Source: Paracoccaceae bacterium
GTDB taxonomy: Bacteria; Pseudomonadota; Alphaproteobacteria; Rhodobacterales; Rhodobacteraceae
Assembly: GCA_028285485.1 (NCBI GenBank)
Contig: JANQPC010000064.1
Location: forward strand, 1 to 64,000
DNA: 64,000 nt
Reading direction: 5' to 3'
Shown here: positions 61,474 through 64,000 of the stretch, one piece after another
Numbering within the stretch: the first letter of the stretch is position 1
How the letters are laid out: every line of letters begins with the position of its first letter
Position numbers and translations under genes: made by a program
The notes under the pieces: model-generated
Database searches by the model: none
What the model was told of the DNA's origin: nothing
Seen by the model: the letters and a program-made list of their open reading frames with translations, nothing else

Positions 61474-61737
61474 TCACGTCAGCCCGCGGATCCCGCCTGC
61501 CGTGGTGCCGGTTGCCCAGACGCGAGAGACCCGCAGGGGGAAGGCCACGCCCGCGGCAATCGCGATATCCGATACCGTGCCGTCGAGCGTTGTCACCCGC
61601 ACGGTGCCCGGTGTGGCCACGTTCAGCGCAAGGGTCACATGCGGCAAATCCGTTGTATCGCTTGGGGTTACCTCAAAAACGGATTGCGCGGGATCGGATG
61701 GGGTGAGGGCGGTGCCGGTAAAGCGGTTGGCGGGCAT
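61474..61737 (-). CDS. Spike base protein, RCAP_rcc01079-like (GTA head-spike type)
   Basis: An 87-residue beta-protein: FTGTALTPSDPAQSVFEVTP, then SDTTDLPHVTLALNVATPG and a C-terminus LRVSRVWATGTTAGGIRGLT. The TPSDT-DLP and RV-ATGTTA motifs are those I know from the spike base family named after Rhodobacter capsulatus rcc01079, the base of the gene-transfer-agent head spikes that bind capsule. ATG 61737 has GGAG close upstream. The gene has its own terminator and stands between glycosyltransferase and exosortase genes. No capsid, portal or tail genes are in the window. Confidence 0.75.
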   Translation of the reverse strand: MPANRFTGTALTPSDPAQSVFEVTPSDTTDLPHVTLALNVATPGTVRVTTLDGTVSDIAIAAGVAFPLRVSRVWATGTTAGGIRGLT

Positions 61738-61985
61738 GGCGAAGCTCCAAAGAGGGTTTGCAAGGCTGGCAAACTGGGTAGGGCGAAGGCGTTAGCAAGC
61801 GGGCAACAGAGCGTTCGCACCGGCAACGCGGCGCGCAACGGGCCCGGCTGGTGAAACAATCGCCCAGCATCCGCGCCGCTGTGGGGCAGCGCGCGTTCGG
61901 CGCAAAGCGCGGCAGTTCGCCTTATGGTTGCCGTACCGCTCCATGATACACCTTTCGGGTTTTCCGCCCCCTGGGAGCAGCGCAT

Positions 61986-63578
61986 ATGGCGGCGATCGAA
62001 GAACGCATTCTGAAGGCCGCCCACCCCGCCGCAGGGCCCTTCTGGCTTGCGCTCGCGTTCTGCGGGGCCGCAGCTACCTTCGCCGATGGCGCGGCGGCTC
62101 TCGCGGCGGCGTGGCGCCTTCCGGAATACAGCCACGGCCCGCTCATTCCCCTGATCTCGCTTCTGCTCTTCCTCCGCCAGCTGCGCGACACGCCAATGCC
62201 GGGCGCACCTGTGCGCAACCGCTGGCCGGGCATCGGCCTGATCGCGGCCGCGCTTGCGGTGGCACTGCTCGGGCAATCCGCCGGGATCGGCGATTTGGTG
62301 GCCTATGCTGCCATCCTTTGGGTGGGCGGGCTCATCCTCATCGGCTTTGGCTGGCGCGACGGGAGGCGCTTCTGGCCGCCGGTGCTGCATCTGGTCTTCA
62401 TGCTGCCCCTGCCGGGCGTGCTTTACTACAAACTGTCTAACGCGCTTCAGCTCGTCTCCGCCGAGCTTGGCGTGGCGGGGCTGAAGCTTCTGGGTATTCC
62501 CGTTTTCCTCGACGGCACGATCATCGATCTTGGCGTTTATCGCCTGCATGTGGCCGAAGCCTGTTCGGGGCTGCGATACCTGTTCCCGATCCTGAGCTTC
62601 TCCTACCTCTTTGCCGTGCTTTACAGGGGGCCTGGCTGGCACAGGGCGGTTCTGCTGATCTCCGCCGTTCCCTTGACCATTGCAATGAATGCGGCCCGGA
62701 TCGCGCTGGCCGGGGCAATCGTGACTGCGCATGGCGTGGCTTGGGTGGAGGGAGCGACGCATTTCTTTGAGGGCTGGGTGATCTTTCTGGCCTGCATCGC
62801 GGCGCTCATGGCCCTCGCATGGGGGCTGGCGCGGACGCGGCAGGATGGGGTGCGCCTGATCGATGCGCTGGATCTGGAAACGGCCGGGCTGGGCCAAACG
62901 GCGGCCCGGCTGCGGCACACCGCTGCGTCGGGCGCGCTGATCGGCGCGGCGCTCCTGAGCCTTCTCGCGGCGGTGGCCGGGCAAGTTCAGCCCAAAGGCA
63001 CCGCCGCGCCGGTGGATCGGCTGCCCTTTGCGCTTTTTCCGCAGGAAGTTGGAGAGTGGCGGCGGGTCGGCGCGCCCGCGGCGCTCGGCCCACGGGTTGA
63101 GGCCGCGCTTGGCGCGCAGGATTACCTCGCGGCGAGCTTCCAGCGGGCGCGGGATTCTGCGCCGTCAACCGTGTTCATCGCCTGGTATGCCGATCAGGCC
63201 CGCGGCGGCGTGCACTCGCCCGAGATCTGCCTGCCCGGCGCGGGGTGGGAGATCGCGGCCCTGGCCCGCACGCAATTTGATCCGGGCGGAGACGGTGCTG
63301 CCCTATTCCCCATCAACCGCGCGATCGTGCAGCGCGGTTCGGAACGGCAACTCGTTTACTACTGGTTCGAACAGCGCGAGCGCCGGATTGCATGGGATAT
63401 GGCCGCGAAAGCCTGGCTTTTGATTGGCGCGATCCGAACGGGCCGCACCGATGGGGCGCTCGTGCGCCTTTCAACCACAATCGAGCCCGGAGAGAGTGAC
63501 GCAGAGGCCGCCCAACGGCTTGATGCCCTGATCAAGCGGCTCCTTGAGCCCCTGCCCAGTTTTATCGGCGCGCCTTAG
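61986..63578 (+). CDS. Exosortase with fused EpsI domain (XrtD-like)
   Basis: A 530-residue inner-membrane transpeptidase. The exosortase part (about 1-285) has eight or so spans and the catalytic triad Cys193 (VAEACSGLRYL), Arg238 (TIAMNAARIAL) and His259 (EGATHFFEGW). The C-terminal periplasmic part (about 330-530) is an EpsI domain (GVHSPEICLPGAGWEI; VYYWFEQRERRIAW). This fusion is typical of XrtD in Rhodobacterales, which sorts VPLPA-CTERM proteins; such loci sit with exopolysaccharide genes. No protein in the window ends in a VPLPA/PEP-CTERM signal. Start ATG 61986. Confidence 0.88.
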   Translation: MAAIEERILKAAHPAAGPFWLALAFCGAAATFADGAAALAAAWRLPEYSHGPLIPLISLLLFLRQLRDTPMPGAPVRNRWPGIGLIAAALAVALLGQSAGIGDLVAYAAILWVGGLILIGFGWRDGRRFWPPVLHLVFMLPLPGVLYYKLSNALQLVSAELGVAGLKLLGIPVFLDGTIIDLGVYRLHVAEACSGLRYLFPILSFSYLFAVLYRGPGWHRAVLLISAVPLTIAMNAARIALAGAIVTAHGVAWVEGATHFFEGWVIFLACIAALMALAWGLARTRQDGVRLIDALDLETAGLGQTAARLRHTAASGALIGAALLSLLAAVAGQVQPKGTAAPVDRLPFALFPQEVGEWRRVGAPAALGPRVEAALGAQDYLAASFQRARDSAPSTVFIAWYADQARGGVHSPEICLPGAGWEIAALARTQFDPGGDGAALFPINRAIVQRGSERQLVYYWFEQRERRIAWDMAAKAWLLIGAIRTGRTDGALVRLSTTIEPGESDAEAAQRLDALIKRLLEPLPSFIGAP

Positions 63579-64000
63579 CGGCCCACCGAGACGTAGCTTG
63601 CAAAGCCGCCCTCGGCCGCGTCTTCAGGCCCGTAGATGTTGCGCAGGTCCGCCATCTTGGCCGATTTCATCGCGCCGGCAAGGCGGGAGAGATCGAGCGC
63701 CCGGAACTCATTCCATTCCGTGAGGATCACCACGGCATCGGCCCCGTCTGCCGCGGCATAGACATCTTCGTGCCAGCTGACGCCCGGCAGAAGCTTCTTG
63801 CCCTCGCGGTGGCCTTCGGGATCAACAACCCGCACCTCGGCGCCGCCGCCCACAAGGGCGGGCACGATGGTCAGACTCGGCGCATCACGCATGTCATCGG
63901 TGTTGGGCTTGAAGGTCACGCCCAGCACGAGGATCTTCTTGCCGTTCACGCTGCCATCGCAAAGGTCCACGATCTTGTCGATCATTCGGCGTTTGACGAG
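63575..64000 (-). CDS. ugd: UDP-glucose 6-dehydrogenase, 5' part outside window
   Basis: C-terminal part (142 residues visible; the frame stays open to the window edge, with LVKRR before RMIDKIVDLCDGSVNGKKIL). The UDP-binding domain motif VLGVTFKPNTDDMRDAPSLT and VVILTEWNEFRALDLSRL, ending in DLRNIYGPEDAA, identify UDP-glucose/GDP-mannose dehydrogenase; UDP-glucose is preferred from the last motif. It provides UDP-glucuronate for the polymer and for the 4-epimerase at 40743-41762. Its stop overlaps that of the convergent exosortase. Confidence 0.92.
   Translation of the reverse strand, partial: LVKRRMIDKIVDLCDGSVNGKKILVLGVTFKPNTDDMRDAPSLTIVPALVGGGAEVRVVDPEGHREGKKLLPGVSWHEDVYAAADGADAVVILTEWNEFRALDLSRLAGAMKSAKMADLRNIYGPEDAAEGGFASYVSVGR

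Noticed and set aside
55555-61737. Possible integrated prophage
   Set aside because: There is no integrase, terminase, portal, capsid, tail tube or lysis gene and no attachment-site duplication visible; only spike-like proteins are present.

Overview
The window is GC-rich, densely coded DNA from an alphaproteobacterium, most likely a marine member of the Rhodobacterales (roseobacter-type). The inference rests on the gene families present and not on a taxonomic marker: a Zur-Znu zinc locus with GTNATNNNATNAC palindromes, DUF6525 and DUF1826 proteins, Na+-translocating NADH:quinone reductase (NQR) with NqrM and ApbE, a spike-base protein of the Rhodobacter gene-transfer-agent type, and an EpsI-fused exosortase beside exopolysaccharide genes. 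No tRNA, rRNA, CRISPR array, transposase or integrase was seen.

Layout. (1) 1-2.7 kb: the 3' part of a chemoreceptor gene and an AlkX/YcaQ-type DNA glycosylase. (2) 2.8-8.8 kb: zinc homeostasis. zur-znuC-znuB run leftward and znuA rightward from a shared operator. A second operator precedes an operon of a COG0523 GTPase metallochaperone, a DUF1826 protein with an HxD...H...R pattern, and a DUF6525 protein. (3) 8.8-16.1 kb: nqrM and apbE (leftward) and nqrABCDEF (rightward), a complete sodium-pumping respiratory complex with its maturation factors. (4) 16.2-28.5 kb: mixed metabolism: two unknown proteins, a DUF2306 membrane protein, fumarylacetoacetase with a fused 2-oxoacid dehydrogenase E1, acyl-CoA ligase with a BASS-type transporter, and a translationally coupled SWIM zinc-finger/DUF6493 pair. 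(5) 28.5-32.6 kb: an L,D-transpeptidase and a reduced tad pilus locus (TPR lipoprotein, prepilin peptidase, Flp-like pilin, secretin, small lipoprotein) without the motor genes. (6) 32.7-64 kb: a large surface-polysaccharide locus.

The polysaccharide locus supplies GDP-mannose and GDP-L-fucose (manC, fcl, gmd), dTDP-L-rhamnose (rmlCBDA), UDP-galactose (galE), UDP-glucuronate (ugd, partial) and probably UDP-galacturonate (UDP-glucuronate 4-epimerase). Five glycosyltransferases (three GT2, one GT4, one WecG/TagA), a sulfotransferase and an O-antigen-polymerase-like protein would assemble a sulfated, fucose/rhamnose/uronate-containing polymer. Flippase and export genes are not in the window. An RND efflux pair sits inside the locus.

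The most unusual part is what is interleaved with the polysaccharide genes: a very large Pro/Glu-rich right-handed beta-helix protein (41.9-45.4 kb), a four-gene overlapping cassette encoding small beta-proteins plus a PKD/beta-helix protein that looks like a phage tailspike (55.6-59.1 kb), a separately terminated spike-base-protein gene (61.5-61.7 kb), and an exosortase with no visible substrate. My reading is that a virion- or GTA-like spike/adhesin module has been placed within the locus that makes the polymer it may bind. This is inference.
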